Source of the DNA: Nepenthes gracilis
Taxonomy: Eukaryota; Streptophyta; Magnoliopsida; Caryophyllales; Nepenthaceae
Assembly: GCA_033239525.1 (NCBI GenBank)
Contig: BSYO01000036.1
Location: 9,942,126-10,006,125, forward strand
Length of the DNA: 64,000 bases
Direction of reading: 5' to 3'
Each line of letters opens with the position of its first letter. Position 1 is the first letter of the stretch. Positions 46,077 through 59,026 of this stretch are shown here, in pieces. Below the pieces are notes generated by a model, which worked only from the letters and a program-made list of their open reading frames with translations, ran no database searches and was not told the origin of the DNA. Position numbers and translations under genes: made by a program.

Positions 46077-47883
46077 CTAGTCTGAAGAGCGAGGACCCCC
46101 GGAGGAACTCGGGCGTGGAGACCCAAGAAACGGCCTCCTTCTAAGGCCATATACGTCCTCGGGGCGTGCGGCGCTCGCATTGCACGGATCCAGCACGGCG
46201 ACGAGGAATCGTGGATAGAGAAGCCACATCAGCCGGCGGCACAAATGAATGACATCCCAGAATTTGGTCTCCAGCAGGGGCGCTATGTCCGTAGCCTTCA
46301 CCGAGGCCCTCAGCGCCTCCTCCAACTAAGATTCCATTCCAAGGAGGAATCCGTATTGGACCTGTAAGAGCCTCAGGGTTTCCTCAGATGAAGCCCCCTT
46401 CGCGGCGGCCTCAGCAAGGGCCGCGTGCAGCCGCTGGTTCTCCTCTTGAACAACCCTCAAAGACTCCGCCTCCGAACGAGACTGAGCGACTTCACCCACC
46501 AGCTGACTAAGGTCACCGATCAGATCCTGGAGCTGCAAGAGGAACCAAGGTCACTTAGACACAGGCAACGGAAAGCAAGGTAAACGAGAGAACGGCAAAG
46601 TACCTTAGAAATCAGAGGATCTTGAGTTGGGCCACGCTCCACTGAGGCCTCGGGCACGAATAGGTGCTCCACGGATGTCGCAGAAACATCAAAAGCAGCC
46701 TCGGATGGAGGACCTTTAGGAATGGGGGGCTCCGCAACATCCGAGGCCCTTGCGGTGGCCGGGATCTCTAAGACCGCGACCTCAACTTCATCGCCGCTAA
46801 GAATGTCAAAAAGATCATCAGCTGTAACGGCGGCGGTTGCCTCCATCTCGCAAGGCTCTACGGTAATATCAAAAGCTGCCTCCTCCGAGGCATCAAAAAC
46901 AATGGGATCGTCGAGCGAGGGACCCACAGGGATGACCGAGACCGCACGCTGGGTCTCAGTGCCAAAAGAAGAAAGGGCGGCGGCCCCGGACGCCATGGAA
47001 GGGCCAGAGACCAACCTCATGGCCTTCTTAACCATGAGGGCAATTACAACATTATCATCACCAGACGAGGACTCATCAATAATGTCCAGTGGGTCTTCGG
47101 AGGCCTCAGTCCGTGGACTTTTCCGTGGCCTCTCGGACGGCTTTTGAATTATGAGGGAACCCTCTCTTTTTCTCAATTTTTTCTTCTTCTTCTTCTTCTT
47201 CTTCGAAGTCGCAACGGCAGAATCCCCAGACAATGTCACCCACTTGGCCTCGGCCAACTTTTCAGGAGACAACCAGACGTTCTTTTTTCCACATTAAAGC
47301 TGCCAAGGTTGACCATCACTAAGTCAGTGACCTCCTTGGCGACTTCTCTCTTCTCATCGGTAGCATCAAAATAGTGTTTACTCGCCACGTTTCCCCACAT
47401 GGGCGAGAGCTCCCAATCCTCAGCGACTCCCAGAAAAAAGAACTTGTCATTCCACCTTTTCGTGGAGTCAGGATTCCCTCCACTCATCTCCGCAAACTCT
47501 GGGCAAGGAGTCATGGTGATCCAATAGAGATTAAGAGTAAAGCGAAACATGACTTTCACCATGGCCGCCTCAATGACTTTATCATGACAACGCGCAAATA
47601 CGCAGAGGGAGACCAAGTACCTGATGGCGTTAGGCTGAAGCCTCGCGAACGGGACGTCCAAATCCTTCATCAGACGGTAAAGCTCCGACGGAACGGGGAA
47701 ACGAAGTCCACATTTAAGGTGAACCTCATAGACAGCAATAAAGCCACCCGGAGGACTGCATGCCCTCTCGGTGGCCCCTGGTACCACCATCGAAGCGGAC
47801 TCTGGAATGTCATACTTCACCCTAATTTGCTCGAGGTCTTGGAGGGAGAGAGAAGAGGCTATTTCTTTGACGCTGGGAGCCAT
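46077..47883 (-). pseudogene. Antisense accessory ORF of the gypsy element (putative gypsy-type transposon domain)
   Basis: It starts with MAPSVKEIASSLSLQDLEQI at 47883. An N-terminal domain of about 200 residues contains FPVPSELYRLMKDLDVPFAR, NAIRYLVSLCVFAR and RWNDKFFFLGV. It resembles Pfam 'Putative gypsy type transposon' (PF04195). A lysine run follows, encoded by a CTT/AAG microsatellite (47181-47204), then an acidic middle. A C-terminal coiled coil follows (SRSEAESLRVVQEENQRLHA). A one-base shift near 47280 breaks the frame, and a small GT-AG intron fits at 46533-46603. A TAG at 46326-46328 interrupts the end. Antisense ORFs at this position are known in Tat-type elements; their function is unknown. 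Confidence 0.7.
46533..46603 (-). other. Candidate 71-bp intron in the antisense ORF
   Basis: Minus strand TCTAAG|GTACTTTG to CTCTTGCAG|CTCCAGG. Splicing joins the acidic part to LQDLIGDLSQLVGEVAQ, the start of the coiled coil. Both sites are strong. Confidence 0.55.
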
Positions 47884-48204
47884 GGCAGCAGAAGGCAAAA
47901 ACTCGACGGCGAAAAGGAATTTCAGAGGACGCTAAGGAAAGGAAGAGAAGAATGAGGGAAAGAATAAAGACGAAAAAGGGAATTTAAAGGAAATTTCAAA
48001 AGAAAAAAAAACCGCCTTCATTATGACCTTGCCACGTGTCAATGCCCCGTACGCAGTGAGCAGACGTGGACTGTGGGGATTCCCAAAGCGACGTCACGTC
48101 AATCAGGTATCGCATTTAATACTCCGCAGAGAATGAAACGGTGGTGAAAGACAGGTCCCGGACTAGTAAAAAAGACCTCGGATGATAACTATCATAATAG
48201 AGGG

Positions 48205-48261
48205 GCGCTCGTAAGGCATGTCAAACGGCTGAATCCTCGAGCCATTTGACATGGGCGCTCA
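48205..48261 (+). other. Hairpin between polypurine-like tract and 3' LTR
   Basis: GGGGCGCTCG is followed by CATGTCAAACGGCT, a short loop, AGCCATTTGACATG and then GGGCGCTCA directly at the LTR start. The two arms pair at 13 of 14 positions, and the GGGCGCTC block is duplicated around them. AGAGGGGCGC just before may be the original polypurine tract. Confidence 0.6.
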
Positions 48262-49162
48262 TGATGGGTCTCGGGATCCAAGGTCTAAAATTGCGATTAC
48301 GGGCCCAGAAGATCACAAGGGTAAGCTGGCCTAAGAGCCCAACTAGGCCCAAAAGACTAAGTTGGTCCCAAGCGCCCGTGGACTTAAACTGAGAAGCCAA
48401 GAATAGCAGTGGCAGTCCGGGAGGACACTTTGACCCAAATAAGAACGAGGACGCCACGTATGGCTGACGTCATCAACCAAACCACGAGGACGGCCACAAC
48501 CTCCTCGTGCCCTCAGGATAAAAAGCCAAATGACCGAGGATGCCAGCTCAGATGACTCGCAGGGCACGTGCTTCCACGAATGATCAACGGCCTCTAACAC
48601 GCCGTATCTGCAGAGTAAGCGCTCCTATACGCCGTATCTGCAGGCTGTGATAGGTGTCCCTGTCATGCCGCACCTGCAAAGTTAGTAGCAGGCAACCCTG
48701 ACGTGCCAGTACCACATGTCCCCTTTCTAACGGCACCATCTCCCTTATAAATACCCCCTTTCAGGCTGCTAACAGTGGATTTCGAAAAATTTTGTCTAAG
48801 TATACTGAGCAAATAATTCTCGAGGGAGAAGAGAAAAGGCAAAGAGAAAGAGTGAAGGAAAGAAAGAAGCAAGACTTCATACACAGTAACTCACTGTGGA
48901 GACAAATAGCTCCACAGGTTCTTATTGTACTCATTTGCCGTAATAGTGAAACTTCTCGGACTTTTCGTCCGTTGTCGTGGTTTTTACCCCTTCTCGTATA
49001 ACGGGATTTTTCACGTAAATTGTGTGTTTTCTTTGTGTCATCGTACTCCCGTCTCACCGTTCGCTTTCTATTTAATTTGTGTTGCCTGTTTCTGCCCGTC
49101 CACAAACGCATAAGGCTACTCGTACTTCGATAGACGGACGGCCGGAACGCATGGACGCAACA
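48262..49162 (+). repeat. 3' LTR of the gypsy element
   Basis: 901 bp, TGATGGG to CGCAACA, with TATA at about 48744-48753. It is followed by the TSD ACACT (49163-49167). Confidence 0.95.
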
Positions 49163-49167
49163 ACACT

Positions 49168-52100
49168 AAACATGCAAAATGAATTTATTTACACTTAACA
49201 TAGCGTAATTTTACAGATTAATAATAGGAAGTTAAATATTGATGATATATATAAATCAGTTTCTCTCTATTTATCTTTTTTTATCCTCTTAATGAGAGTT
49301 ATGAAATTTTTATTAAAAAAATGAGCATATTATTTTTTTAGATGAAACCCTTAAATCAGAACACAAGGGAGGTTATCAAAATTTTCTTCTATCAAAACTG
49401 AAAAACTCTCTCAGATTATCCAAATATTTGACTTTTTATTCTAAAAATATGATGGATCATTGTGTCAATTATAAGGTAAAAAATACTGATTTTTAATTAT
49501 TTAAATTTAATTTTTTTATTAAATATTAAGCCTATTAAAAAAATATTTTTTAAATAAAATATAATAAAATTATAACATATAGTCATATAAATAAATTATA
49601 AATGCATGTCATGTTATATACAGTAATTTTAATAGTAAAACTCCTTAATCCATAATTATTTTATGTTTTTCCCGTTTTCCTAGGCAACCTTCTCTTTCTT
49701 TAGTGGGTATTTTCTTTATCAAATAATTCAATGCATGTATGATTGTAAATTAGTCAAATTATTTGTGATTAGTTTAATAAATATTAGTTCTGATTTTGTT
49801 TGTGTTACAATCCTAATGTGAGTAGATATTAATAATATTATTAATTTAAAAATTATTTATAAATAATTATGATTCGTAATTAAAATTTATCAAGCACTAC
49901 ATACCAAAAAAACATAATGTTAATCATTAAACATAAATTATAGTGGTCACAAAGCAAGTCAAATTATTTTTTTTTAACCTCAAAATAATATTATATTTGT
50001 AAAATCTATAAGTCTCTATAAAAAAAAATCTAACTAAAATAATAAATATATTCCAATAGAAATTTGTACATAACTTCGTTAGGCATACCACCCTAAAATC
50101 TCAAACTATGAAACTCAAAAATACATAAATTCGGTATATTGTATATTCTAGAAGAATTCACTACCCACTGATTTAAAATTAGTTTCAAAAGTTGTAAATA
50201 TGAGCCTAACAATAGCAAAGTATAAATATATATAATATACAAATATATATTAATAAAATCGATGGAAAAAGGTAAATCATAAATTTCATACGAAAATATG
50301 AAAGTCTAACTTTTAAATAAATATGTTTCAAACTATAATTATATATAAATAGTCAAAAATATGAATAAATTTTTTAATTAAAAAACCAGAAAGTGAATAT
50401 TCAAAACATGCGAATTGTATAAAGAATATCAGAAGATCAAAACATATAAAAATATATAAAAATATAAGAAAATCAAAGTATGGCAACGCATAATAATTGA
50501 GAACTGGTAACTCACATGCCGACTAACCAAAATAGTAGCTTTGAAAAGCAGATTACTCATCTTTTCGACAACTTTAGACTGATAATAATGCATCCAATAC
50601 CCATAAGCGAACCATCTACATTATTCTATAAACGAAATCAAACATTATTTTCTCTTTTTATTCGTAAATGATAGATACATTATTCAAGTATATCTAATAT
50701 ATTATGGCATGTTTAATTATAAGATGGCAATTCACCTATAGTGATTCTCATTAATCAAATGGATGACTCTATAATAAATATACAAAATTTTTTCACTATT
50801 TAAAAAAAGTACAAACTCTAATCATATTATAAATAAAAGTTATTGTCAAATATTTATATAAAAATAATATGCGAGGTCAAATACTCAAATGTTTTATACT
50901 TTTCTTTATAATATTTTAATATAACATAATATGATCCTTCAAAATATTAAAATATTTGGTAAAAACAAATGAAATATTTTAATATTTAGTAAAATCCAAA
51001 AAAAAATTAAAATATTTGATAAAATATATATGCATATAATAATATTAAAAAATATGGTATAAACAATAACACACACACATATATATATATATTTAAATAA
51101 CAATCAAAATAAAATCAAAATATTTAAAAAATATATCAAAGAATAGATTTAAATATACTTACCTTTAATATTATATTTACAAGATTCATCGTAAAATATG
51201 TCTGAAATTTCTTTTCTTTTCTCCTCTTTTTGTCTTCTTTTTTTTCTGTTTCTCTCTTTTTTTCTCTTATTTTCTCATATAAATGATAGAAATCAATCAA
51301 AAAAGGTATATCTATCTAAATTAGTGCATAAACGTTGGTCAGATATGTATAAACATATGCTCGTTTACATGCACGCATAAGTGGAAACCTTTTGCCTGAA
51401 TCAATCATATTGTATATATCTGAAAAATAAAAAACTATTAAATTTTAAATTTAATAAAAATGATTTATTTTATTATTTGTAAAAATATTTTACTTGATAA
51501 ATAATTACAATTTTTTATATTAATCAATGATTGAGTGAGGAAGTTTTATGAGGCTTCTAAAATAAAATAAGATCAATGTTTGCTATTAAATAAAATTTAG
51601 ATTATTGAGAGTTGGTTTGTAAAGCCCGATTTTTTTTATATGATCTATAATATTGTTACTATATTTATTGTGTTAATATAATAAATAACTATGTAATAGA
51701 AATTTTTGAAAAAAAATATGAATTTAAGGAAAATAAAGCTAATGCCTGAATGATACCTGTCTTCATGAGTGTGCATGTTTGATGGAATAGTTGTATGCCT
51801 GGGGTGTCTATAGAACATTCATACATAATTTAGGATGATTGTATAGTATCTGAGGTACATCTAATGTGACACTGGTGTGCCCATATGTGTATGAGGGGCA
51901 CTTATTGTGCACATGATCAATATTCATGTGTCAATTTAAGTATAAAAGAGTCTTTGGTGATTTTTTATCATTTCACGGAGGAAAATAGAGTGAGAGGAGA
52001 ATGAAAGAGAAGGGAAAAAGAAGAAAAAAGAGAAAGAATAAAAGAAGAGATTTTAAAACTTTTTTGAGTTAAATCTATTAAATTTAAAACTGAAGGCAAG

Positions 52101-54000
52101 TATATCTAGACTCTTTATTTGTTTTATTTTAAAATTTTTTTAATTTTAGTTATAATTCTTATTTTATTGTACATACATATCACTCTTTACATTAATTTTT
52201 TAAATATTATTATACATACGTATTTTTATCAAATGTTTTAAAATTTTATTTGATTTTATCAAAAATTTAAAAATTTTATTTATTTATTACCGAATAAGTA
52301 ATTATTTTAAATAATTATATTTATATATAGAAATATTGTGAAGAAAAATCATAAAATATTATACATTCTACCTTACATATGCTAGTTCATACAAACATTT
52401 GGCGATAATTTTATTTTATTATATGATTTGAATTTGTCTTTTTCTCACAATAGAAAAAGCTTATATATTTATTATATTGTCATTCCTTTATATTTTTGGA
52501 ACAATTGTAAGAAACTAACGATATATATACAAACATGTAATATATTAGGCTTACTTAAGTAATACACTTATCATCCAAGAGTAAAAATAAAGAAAATGAT
52601 ATTTGACCATATCTATCAAAAATAATATGTAAATGATCCGCCTACGGTTCTTAAATAATATTATATCGACTTAGGGTTATCGGGAATATGAGTAAGCTAT
52701 TTTTCAAGTTTGGTTTTATAATTAGTCAATGTGTAAGTTATTAATTCTTAGTTCTCGATATTGGACTTATACCGTATTTTATATTTTGAGATGTTTTGAC
52801 CTTTTGACTTTTATAAATTTTGATATGATTTTTAAATTTATATGAGTTTGAACTTCTTAATTTTATAAAAGCATAATTTGATTTGAACTTTTAATGATTT
52901 CGTATAGTTTACATGATTTGATATTTCTATATATATTGAGTTGTGCGTACAAAATTATGATTTAAAATGTTTTATTTAAAAGTTAGACATATCAAATTTT
53001 GTATGAGTTTTATAAATTTTTGTCCTTCCATCTGTTTTATAAATATATATTTGTATATCGTATATATATAATTGCTAAACATTAGACTCATAATTTAAGA
53101 TATTTTCTAAAATTTTTAAATTAGTGGGTTGTTGATACTTGAATGATACAAAAAAAGGACCAACGAATATTTATATTTTAGCTTTATTTATACTTGTATT
53201 TGAGAAATGTTTGGTATTTTATGTATTGGACTCATATATATTTGACTTAACTATAACTTGTTATTTTGGGATATTATAGCAAATGGATGAGATGTACGAT
53301 TTTAATTTATGATATTTTAGATATTTAGTTAGATGATTTTTCTTAGAGATACTTAGATTTGAATAGGTGCTTATATTATTTAGAGACTGAACAGAGTTTT
53401 ATATTCAGTCATATCATATATTTGTTACGAATTTATATTTGACCATATTATTTTAGGTTTGGTATGAAATGTTTGACCTGACTTGGGTTACTTAAATTTT
53501 AATTATTTATGGATAATTATAATAATTTAATATCCTTATTATTTACCTATTCATGTAGAAGTCGTAATGTGGTTGTTAAATTATGATTTAAAATTAAAAC
53601 TTAGACATTTATTTATTATATGAGTATTTTAAAATTATAAATTTAATCTATTATAAAAATAAAATAATATTCAAAACCTATTAATTGGTTAAATCGATTC
53701 AATTATTATTTAATTTTTTGACGAACTAATTTTTTTCAGATTAAAATTAGAAAAGAGTTCACAATTTTAATTTTTGGAACCTTAAATAACCCTATGAATA
53801 GAGCATGATAAATAACTCCTAAAATGAAATTTACATAGGGATTTGGATATCATATTTCTCTCATATAAGTTGTTGGGTTGACAAAATTTTATTAAAATTT
53901 AAATATTAAATAATATTATCGGATTTATAATTTAAAAATATAATTATTTTTAATATTTTTTATTTTTAAATTTTAGTTATTGCATGTTAATTCAATAAGT
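49168..54000. other. AT-rich intergenic region
   Basis: There is no supported gene in 4.8 kb. It contains an AC/AT microsatellite at 51069-51092, a CT-rich low-complexity block at 51210-51280, a purine-rich block at 51975-52055, and near 53835-53975 a relative of the AT-rich repeat seen at about 12306 and 13053. All frames are short and of low complexity. Confidence 0.6.
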
Positions 54001-54004
54001 ACTT

Positions 54005-54012
54005 TATAAAAG
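54005..54012 (+). promoter_or_regulatory. TATA box of the CID-like pseudogene
   Basis: TATAAAAG, followed by a pyrimidine-rich leader and, at 54161-54174, TTGTTTCTTTACAG, a good splice acceptor of a 5' UTR intron. The acceptor lies 20 bp before the start codon that is split by the copia insertion. Confidence 0.55.
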
Positions 54013-54191
54013 AAAGTGGTTGTGTTTGTTTTGTTTGCTCACTCTGTCTCGATCTCTGACTCTGCGTTTTTTCACTGATCTTTTCCGAAGAATGAATGTA
54101 ATGGAAATTTGTTAGTGTTTAGGAAAATCACGGAGATTGTTTTCCAGGAAAATTCAAAGTTTGTTTCTTTACAGGGTTGCTCGTTTTGGGA

Positions 54192-54196
54192 CAATG
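54192..54196 (+). repeat. 5-bp target-site duplication of the copia element, left
   Basis: CAATG, repeated at 59806-59810. It contains the host gene's ATG. Confidence 0.95.
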
Positions 54197-54975
54197 TGTT
54201 GGCACAAAATGCGGAAAGCACTCGGACAGTACGGGTGACCGAGCGGACAAGAGTTCTCGGACAGCACACAGAGAAGAGCACTCGGACGGTAAGGAAAGTA
54301 AGGATAGAGAATAAAAGAGAACACACAAGTTTTAACGTGGAAAACCCTCCTTAAACCAAGGGAAAAACCACGAAGGAATGTACTATAAGAGAGTTGTTTA
54401 CAAGTGTTGGCTACTCAAACTCTAACGAAAGAAAACAATCTCAAGTGTACAACTTTTCTCTCACAAAGTGTATCTCACTCTATCTTTACAACAAAGCTTG
54501 CCCACAGCTCTCTCAAGGCTCAAGGAACTCAACAATGTCCCAACTCTTAGCACACTCTTACCCACACACTTCAGTAAGGGCAACAAGCTTCTATATATAC
54601 ACAAGAGGGTGGCGTGTCCGCCCACCCTACTGGGCGTAGGTCTCCAGACCTACGTCCTAGGCCTGCTATGACAGGCGCATGCTTGCCGTGTCAGACGGCA
54701 GGCCTGTCCTTGGAAAGTTGCAGCCGCTGCAACATCCAATCAGAGTGGGTGACCAACCCACCTGTAAAAACGGCCACCAGCAGGCCTACGTTGATAGAGT
54801 CAGTGCCTACGACTCTAGGCTTCTCGTCCTCGTCCTCAGCAATGCTCGGACATGACGTTTCCACAAAGGAATCCTCGTCCACAAGTCCTCTCGGACACGA
54901 CGCTTCAATTACAGTCCTCGTCCATTCTTCCAATGGAGTCCACGGACATCATGCCACTCGGGAGTGACCCCAACA
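54197..54975 (-). repeat. 3' LTR of the copia element
   Basis: 779 bp. The plus-strand sequence starts TGTTGGCAC and ends GACCCCAACA. A TATATATA stretch lies near 54591-54600. Confidence 0.97.
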
Positions 54976-54986
54976 AACTTCCCCTC
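54976..54986 (-). promoter_or_regulatory. Polypurine tract of the copia element
   Basis: Minus strand GAGGGGAAGTT immediately before the 3' LTR, the expected site of plus-strand DNA priming. Confidence 0.85.
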
Positions 54987-57900
54987 ACGACCGAGTGAAG
55001 TTAGTTAGACCGGCAATGTCACAACAAGCTTCAAGCTTCCCCTTTGGCAAAATCTTGGTCAACATGTCAGAGACATTTTCTGCTGACCGAACTTTCCCAA
55101 TTGATAGCTGCCCATCATCAAAAACATCTCTCACCCAATGATATCGCACGTCAATATGTTTTGACCGAGAATAGAATGATGAGTTTTTACATAAGTGAAT
55201 GTCACTTTGACTATCACAAAGGACCTCGTACGTCTCATGCCTCAGACCCAACTCTTGGACAAACCTCTTCATCCAAAGCATCTCTTTACAGGCCTCGGTC
55301 ACGGCAATAAACTCTGCTTCCGTCGTGGAGAGAGCGACGCACTTCTGCAACTTGGACTGCCAGGAGACCGTCCCTCCCGCAAATTTCACCAAGTATCCGG
55401 ACGTTGATTTCCGAGAATCAACGTCCCCTGCCATATCTGCGTCCGTGTACGCAATCAACTGAGGCTTTTCATCTCCAAACTGCAAACCCGTCTTGGAGGT
55501 CCCGCGTAAATATCTGAAAATCCACTTTACCGTAGACCAATACTCCATACCTGGGTTTGAAAGGAATCTGCTCACAAGGCCAACCGCATGAGCAATGTCC
55601 GACCGCGTACACACGGCCGCGTACATCAAGCTGCCAACGGCCGAGGAGTAAGGAACCTTACTCATACGCGCCTTCTCAGTATCCGAGGACGGACACTGCT
55701 GCTTACTCAGCCTGAAATGGTTGGCCAATGGGGTGCTGACAGGCTTGGACCCTTCCATGCTGAATCTCTGAAGCACCTTTTCAATATAACCTTCCTGGGA
55801 CAGCCAAAGCTTCTTGCCCTCTCGGTCGCGAGAAATTCTGATTCCCAGAATCTGTTTCGCCGGTCCGAGGTCTTTCATGGGGAAAGACTGTCCGAGTTGC
55901 TTCTTCAGCTCCTTGATCCGAGCACCATTTTGTCTGACAACCAGCATGTCATCCACATAAAGGAGAAGGATGACAAAGTCGCTTTCGGAGAACTTCTGCA
56001 CAAAGACACAATGGTCCGAAGAAGTCTTATGGTACCCTTGTCCAACCATAACAGACTCAAACTTCCGATACCACTGTCTTGGAGCTTGTTTCAGCCCATA
56101 CAAGCTCTTCTTCAAACGACAAACAAGTCCCTCCTTTCCTTTGACTTCAAAACCGTCTGGTTGCTCCATGTAGATCTCTAATCTCTAGATCTTCAAAACA
56201 AGTCCCTCCTTTCCTCTAGATCTCCATGGAGAAAAGCTGTCCGGACATCCAGTTGCTCAATCTCCAGGTCCAACGCTGCTGCCAGTCCGAGCACTACACG
56301 GACCGAGGACATCTTCACAACAGGCGCAAAAATTTCATCAAAGTCAACACCCTTTCGTTGACCAAATCCCTTGACCACAAGTCGTGCCTTGTGTCTTGGG
56401 GCGCTCGGGTCCTCGGTCGCCTTCAGCCTGAAGACCCATTTGTTCTTCAGGGCCTTCTTCCCCTTAGGCAGCTTGGCTAGCTCAAAGGTATGGTTCTCAT
56501 GAAGTGAGGCCATTTCCTCTTTCATGGCCTCAAACCATTTATCCTTCTGGGAGCTCCTCATAGCCTCACCAAAATCCTCTGGTTCTCCAGCATCAGTGAG
56601 GAGGACATACTCACTTGCTGGAAGGCGGACGGACGGACGTCTCGGCCTGGATGACCGTCTCACAAGTGCCTCCTCATCCACTTGAGGCACCAAATCTTCA
56701 ACCTGATCCTGAGACGCTGGAATCGCCTGATCCCGGTTGGCAACAACTCTTGGTCCGCTGGCCTCGGACCTTAAACGTCTGCCTCGGACATTGTCACTCT
56801 TGTCCGCCTGGGAAGTGTTGGGTAGAGACTTCAACTCTTTCCCAAAGTCCTCTATGGTCTCGTCCTCAACGAAAACCACGTCTCGGGACCGTACCAACTG
56901 CTTCTCCTTTGGGTCATACAATCTGAACCCAAACTCATCCTCGCCATAGCCCAGAAAGACGCAGTGCATGGTCTTTGGCTCAAGCTTAGATCTCTCATCT
57001 CTCGGGACATGAACAAAGGCTCTACAGCCAAAAGTCCTGAGATGGTTGTAAGCTGGTTCCCTTCCGGTCCAAATCCGCTCTGGAACTTCCCCATCCAGAG
57101 GCTTACAAGGCGACCGATTGATCACGTGGGCGGCCGTCTTCAAGGCCTCGGCCCAAAAAGATCCCGGAAGCCTGGCCTCGGACAACATGCACCTGACTCT
57201 TTCCATCAGTGTGCGATTCATCCTCTCGACCACGCCATTCAGTTGCGGCGTCTTGGGTGGAGTCTTCTGATGTTTGATGCCAAGAGTTTTGCAATAGGCA
57301 TCAAACGTTCCAATGAACTCACCGCCGTTGTCGCTCCGCACGGCCTTTAGCCTCTTCTCGGTTTCTCGCTCAACAAGCGCATGGAACTGCTCAAAGCTTC
57401 CCGCAACCTGGTCCTTGGTTTTCAACGGGAACACCCACAGCTTCCTAGAACATTTATCAATGAATGTCACAAAGTATTGTGCACCTCCAAATGACTTCTC
57501 CGGTAGAAGCCCACACACGTCTGTGTGGACGAGTTCCAAGACCTCGGTCCTTCTGGAAGATACGTCTCCTGAAAAGGAGACCCTTTGTTGCTTCCCCGTC
57601 ATGCAGTGAGGGCAAGTCCTTGGCATTTCTCCATCCATCTCTGAAATGAGACCCTTTTTCGCCAGATGACTCATGCTACGCACACTCATGTGTCCGAGTC
57701 TTCTATGCCACAGGTCCGAGGACTCCACACCCCCCGTAGTATTCACCTCTGCTACCTCGGCCTGGGCGTTCATTGTGTAAAGGCCTAACGCCTTTACTCC
57801 TCGGGCAACCACCATTGAGCCCTTCTTCAGCTTGAAACTGCCGTCACAAAAGACGCTGCAGTAGCCTTCATCGTCGAGCCGTCCCGCTAAAAGAATATTC

Positions 57901-58982
57901 ATGCGAATATCGGGGACGTGTCGGACGTCCCTCAAAATCAGCCGGGTACCAGTGTTGGTTAACAAGGAAATGTCTCCTCGTCCAACAATATTGGACGTCT
58001 CCAAGTTGCCCATCTTCAATACTCCTGGGGCGCAGGGAGTATAAGTGGAGAACAGCTCTCTCCGGGGAGTGACGTGGATAGACGCGCCAGAATCCACCAC
58101 CCAGTCAGAGGCTTACTCAGCCACGCTTACTGAGTCTTCAAACTCGCAAGCCAAAAGGAGGTCACCTCCTGTGACGACAGAGACCGAGGACTCTTCCTCG
58201 CCGCGTCTCTTTGTGCCCCTATCTCCTCCAGCGTTCTCACGCTTCCATTTGTAACAAAATTTCTTGATGTGGCCCTTCTTGCCACAATGATGGCAATCCA
58301 TATCCTGATAGCGAGAACGTGACTTACTTCGCCCTTTGTCTTCAGACTTTTGGCCACGCCCTCGTCCTCTTCCCCTTGACTCAGTGACAAGGACCTCGGA
58401 TTGCTGAGAGGTCGTCGTTCCCTGAGAACGCCGTCGCACCTCCTCGTTCAGCACAGCTCCTTTGACCATCTCTAAACTCACCACGCTGTTTGGGTCAGAT
58501 GTGGGCGATGGTGACCCTCGGTCTCCCAAGAGTCCGGGAGAGTTGCTAGGAGTCGAGTCCGAGCACCTCATCCTCGAACTTAATACCCATGCCCGTCAGT
58601 CGTCCGGTCCACACACTCAAATTCATTCGGTGGTCCATGACAGATGATCCGTCCTTAACGGATATGTACCCGATCTCATCAAGTGATAAATTTTGTTATT
58701 CCCAGACTTGGAGGCGAAAAGCTTCTCCAGTTTTTCCCAAAGCGTCTTGGCATTCGTTTCTCTGCGAACGTGGTTGTGCACGTTGTCATCAACGAACTGC
58801 CGTATAAGACCGCATACTTGCTTGTGTTCCAGCGCCCATGCCTCGTCCGTTTTTCCCGCCGACTTTTCTGTGGCAAAAATCGGATTATGCATGGACTTCA
58901 CATATGGCAAGTCAGACATCTTGCTTTGCCAACTGTCATAGTTGGACCCATTCAAGCAAGGCATTTTGCTCCCGTACTCCAT
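54985..58982 (-). pseudogene. gag-pol of the copia element
   Basis: It starts at ATG 58980-58982 (MEYGSKMPCLNGSNYDSWQS). Gag ends with a CCHC knuckle (CHHCGKKGHIKKFC, near 58290). Protease (VDSGASIHVTP, near 58095) follows an in-frame TAA at 58113-58115. Then come the GAG-pre-integrase (LWHRRLGHMSVRSM), integrase core (HTDVCG, SDNGGEF, LNGVVERMNRTL), and RT beginning FELAKLPKGKKALKNKWVFR with catalytic YVDDMLV. RNase H (YTDADMAGDVDSRKSTSGYL) follows. Integrase precedes RT, which is the copia order. Frameshifts cluster in gag at about 58480-58640. A 32-bp insertion at 56179-56210 breaks RT. Confidence 0.93.
56179..56210. other. 32-bp filler insertion in the RT gene, copied from 75 bp away
   Basis: Relatives read an unbroken HGDLEEEIYMEQPDGF across this site. 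Removing 56179-56210 restores it. The insert and its right flank contain AAACAAGTCCCTCCTTTCCT (56196-56215), identical to 56121-56140. It therefore looks like templated filler from a repair or template-switch event. Confidence 0.85.
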
Positions 58983-59006
58983 CGCAGCCAGCAACAAGAC
59001 AAAGAA

Positions 59007-59024
59007 CCAAACTCTCTGATACCA
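59007..59024 (-). promoter_or_regulatory. Primer-binding site of the copia element
   Basis: Minus strand TGGTATCAGAGAGTTTGG, two bases inside the 5' LTR. The first 11 bases match the classic plant initiator-Met tRNA site (TGGTATCAGAG). Confidence 0.92.
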
Positions 59025-59026
59025 CT

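Larger units (their letters stand above)
39244..49162 (+). mobile_element. Full-length Ty3-gypsy LTR retrotransposon, Tat/Retand-type
   Basis: A 9.9-kb element on the plus strand with LTRs at 39244-40122 and 48262-49162 and a 5-bp TSD (ACACT). It has gag, then protease, reverse transcriptase, RNase H and integrase in gypsy order. It lacks a chromodomain and carries a long region between integrase and the 3' LTR with an antisense accessory ORF. That layout is characteristic of Tat-lineage elements such as Retand. All coding regions are interrupted by stops, so the element cannot move on its own. The LTRs differ at several percent of positions by eye, which indicates an older insertion than the copia element at 54197. 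Confidence 0.95.

Noticed and set aside
51198..51380. 60-codon hydrophobic plus frame
   Set aside because: It is built on a CT-rich low-complexity tract and has no context of a gene.
55588..57649. Long plus-strand frames opposite the copia pol
   Set aside because: They are shadows of the conserved minus-strand integrase and RT; no independent motif is seen.
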